Part shown: one piece after another, positions 32,106 through 32,947 of the stretch
Position numbering within the stretch: the stretch's first letter is position 1
Layout of the letters: each line of letters begins with the position of its first letter
Assembly: GCA_021773245.1 (NCBI GenBank)
Contig: JAJFKK010000084.1
Location: 1 to 32,947, forward strand
Source: Gammaproteobacteria bacterium
GTDB lineage: Bacteria > Pseudomonadota > Gammaproteobacteria > Eutrophobiales > Eutrophobiaceae
Length of the DNA: 32,947 nt
Direction of reading: 5' to 3'
Position numbers and translations under genes: made by a program
The notes under the pieces: generated by a model
The model's input: the letters and a program-made list of their open reading frames with translations, nothing else
What the model was told of the DNA's origin: nothing
Database searches by the model: none

Positions 32106-32893
32106 AGCCGCACCCGCTGCCCAAGACTGTCGCGCCGCTGCCAGACGAGTTGTTGTCAGGTTGGTTGTCTCGGCTGGCGGCGGCCAACTACTGTGATGAT
32201 GCGGAACTACTGGCTCATCTCAGAATCGATACCGCGCATGGCACCGCCTTGGACTTCAACGTCGACGCGGCTGCGGCGGCGAAGATTGCCAACGCCGCAC
32301 GGGTTAACCCAGATGTTGTTCGATCTTTGACCTTTCCGGCAATGACGCCACGAGAAGCCTCGCTGACGGCTCAGATGCCATTCCAGCATTGCATGCAATG
32401 CGCCAGAGAGGGTCTTTCGCTCAGGCATTGGAGGCGGGCCTGGGCATTTGACTGCCAAGTTTGCGGGACGAGACTTGTGCAGACCCTTGGCAAACTCCGT
32501 GAGGAACAAATATCTGGAAAACTGATATACCGAGCGCGCCGCGGGGCAGAGATGCTTGAGTGCGCCGCGCGCTCGCGCGGCCCCAAGCAACTTCGGCGCG
32601 CAATGCGCGCAGTCACCTTTGCCATGTCACTCAAAACCTTCCGCGGGGATCCGTCGTTCGCTGTCCAGAACCCCAGATCGGAAGTTAGGCTGTTCTGCCT
32701 CGCCGCAATCGCCGCCGCTCGATCTCATCCCTTGGCTAAGGCAGCCATCGTCAGCAAAAGCATCGACGACTATGCAAGGGTTGCTCTCTTGCGCGCCTTC
32801 GAGAAGGAGCCTCGATTGCTTGCCGCGGTTGATCACATCGCGCAAAGGTGCGCGAGAAACAGGGGCCCCATGACAGCCGTATCTCACAATTAA
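32102..32893 (+). CDS. tniQ: TniQ target-selection protein
   Basis: 263 aa if started at GTG 32102, which overlaps the tniB stop (GTGA); an ATG at 32042 is the alternative. The N-terminal TniQ segment is VAPLPDELLSGWLSRLAAAN (residues 10-29). A zinc-finger pair follows, with C97-x2-C100 (HCMQCAREG) and C118-x2-C121 (DCQVCGT). TniQ/TnsD proteins recognise target sites and recruit TniB. At 263 residues it is short, so DNA-site recognition may be limited. The stop codon lies within the inner transposase site of the right end. Confidence 0.85.
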   Translation: MKPHPLPKTVAPLPDELLSGWLSRLAAANYCDDAELLAHLRIDTAHGTALDFNVDAAAAAKIANAARVNPDVVRSLTFPAMTPREASLTAQMPFQHCMQCAREGLSLRHWRRAWAFDCQVCGTRLVQTLGKLREEQISGKLIYRARRGAEMLECAARSRGPKQLRRAMRAVTFAMSLKTFRGDPSFAVQNPRSEVRLFCLAAIAAARSHPLAKAAIVSKSIDDYARVALLRAFEKEPRLLAAVDHIAQRCARNRGPMTAVSHN

Positions 32894-32947
32894 GGGCAAA
32901 AATTGTCGCCAAACGCGTCGCGTCTCAGATTAAAGGGCAACGCGACA
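32881..32947 (-). repeat. Right transposon end with two transposase-site repeats
   Basis: Read inward from 32947, TGTCGCGT is followed by GCCCTTTAATCTGAGAC (complement of 32922-32938) and, further in, GCCCTTAATTGTGAGAT (complement of 32881-32897). The inner one is identical in all 17 bases to the outermost left site and overlaps the last codons and stop of tniQ. Two sites here against four on the left give the asymmetry known for this transposon group. Confidence 0.85.

Larger units (their letters stand above)
29442..32947 (+). mobile_element. Complete TniA/TniB/TniQ transposon (Tn5053/Tn402-like) without resolvase
   Basis: The element is 3506 bases long, with imperfect 26-base terminal inverted repeats (29442-29467 and 32922-32947) that begin TGTCGCGT; 21 of 26 positions agree. 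It holds only tniA, tniB and tniQ, overlapping or nearly so and all on the plus strand. There is no resolvase gene, res site or cargo. The right terminus is the last base of the window, so the target duplication cannot be seen. The five bases left of the element are ACAGG. Confidence 0.9.

Noticed and set aside
29442-32947. The TniA/B/Q element as a CRISPR-associated transposon or a cargo-bearing Tn7-like element
   Set aside because: No CRISPR array, Cas gene, tnsA or cargo gene lies between the terminal repeats.

Overview
The window is a mobile, plasmid-like or island-like catabolic region from an alphaproteobacterium, most likely Rhodobacterales (Roseobacter-type). That placement is inference from TAXI-type TRAP transport, the pca gene order pcaDCHGB/pcaQ and pcaIJF/pcaR, and moderate-to-high GC. 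No rRNA, tRNA or CRISPR array is visible.

Layout. 1-651: the end of an IS5-family insertion sequence abutting a truncated chimeric reading frame. 868-4922: a MarR regulator and a TAXI TRAP transporter (receptor plus fused permease). 5052-13150: a membrane protein, a phthalate-dioxygenase-type Rieske oxygenase, an FMN alpha-hydroxy-acid dehydrogenase, then a reductase / dihydrodiol dehydrogenase / dihydroxyphthalate decarboxylase operon with an unknown 147-aa protein and an EamA permease. 13166-15634: a divergently placed MarR and an operon of Rieske ferredoxin, a small protein and an amidohydrolase. 15912-16736: a universal stress protein. 16782-24883: the full beta-ketoadipate (pca) branch with PcaQ and PcaR. 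24940-29379: an aldehyde dehydrogenase and a GC-rich pair, a ThDP decarboxylase-like enzyme and a D-2-hydroxyacid dehydrogenase. 29442-32947: a complete resolvase-less TniA/TniB/TniQ transposon whose right terminal repeat is the last base of the window.

How it fits together. The genes predict uptake of an aromatic dicarboxylate (o-phthalate is the best guess), 4,5-dioxygenation, dehydrogenation and decarboxylation to protocatechuate. Ortho cleavage and the beta-ketoadipate pathway then lead to succinyl-CoA and acetyl-CoA. At least five transcription units (transporter, oxygenase, reductase operon, stress protein, aldehyde dehydrogenase) carry the same box, TTAG-N4-CTAA or a near match. In four of them it lies between recognisable -35 and -10 elements, so one repressor probably controls a common regulon.

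Mobility. A near-identical 55-base direct repeat (596-651 and 29334-29388) brackets the whole catabolic region. The second copy is the natural 3' end of the hydroxyacid dehydrogenase; the first is fused to an unrelated reading frame beside the IS. This points to past recombination or duplication of the module.
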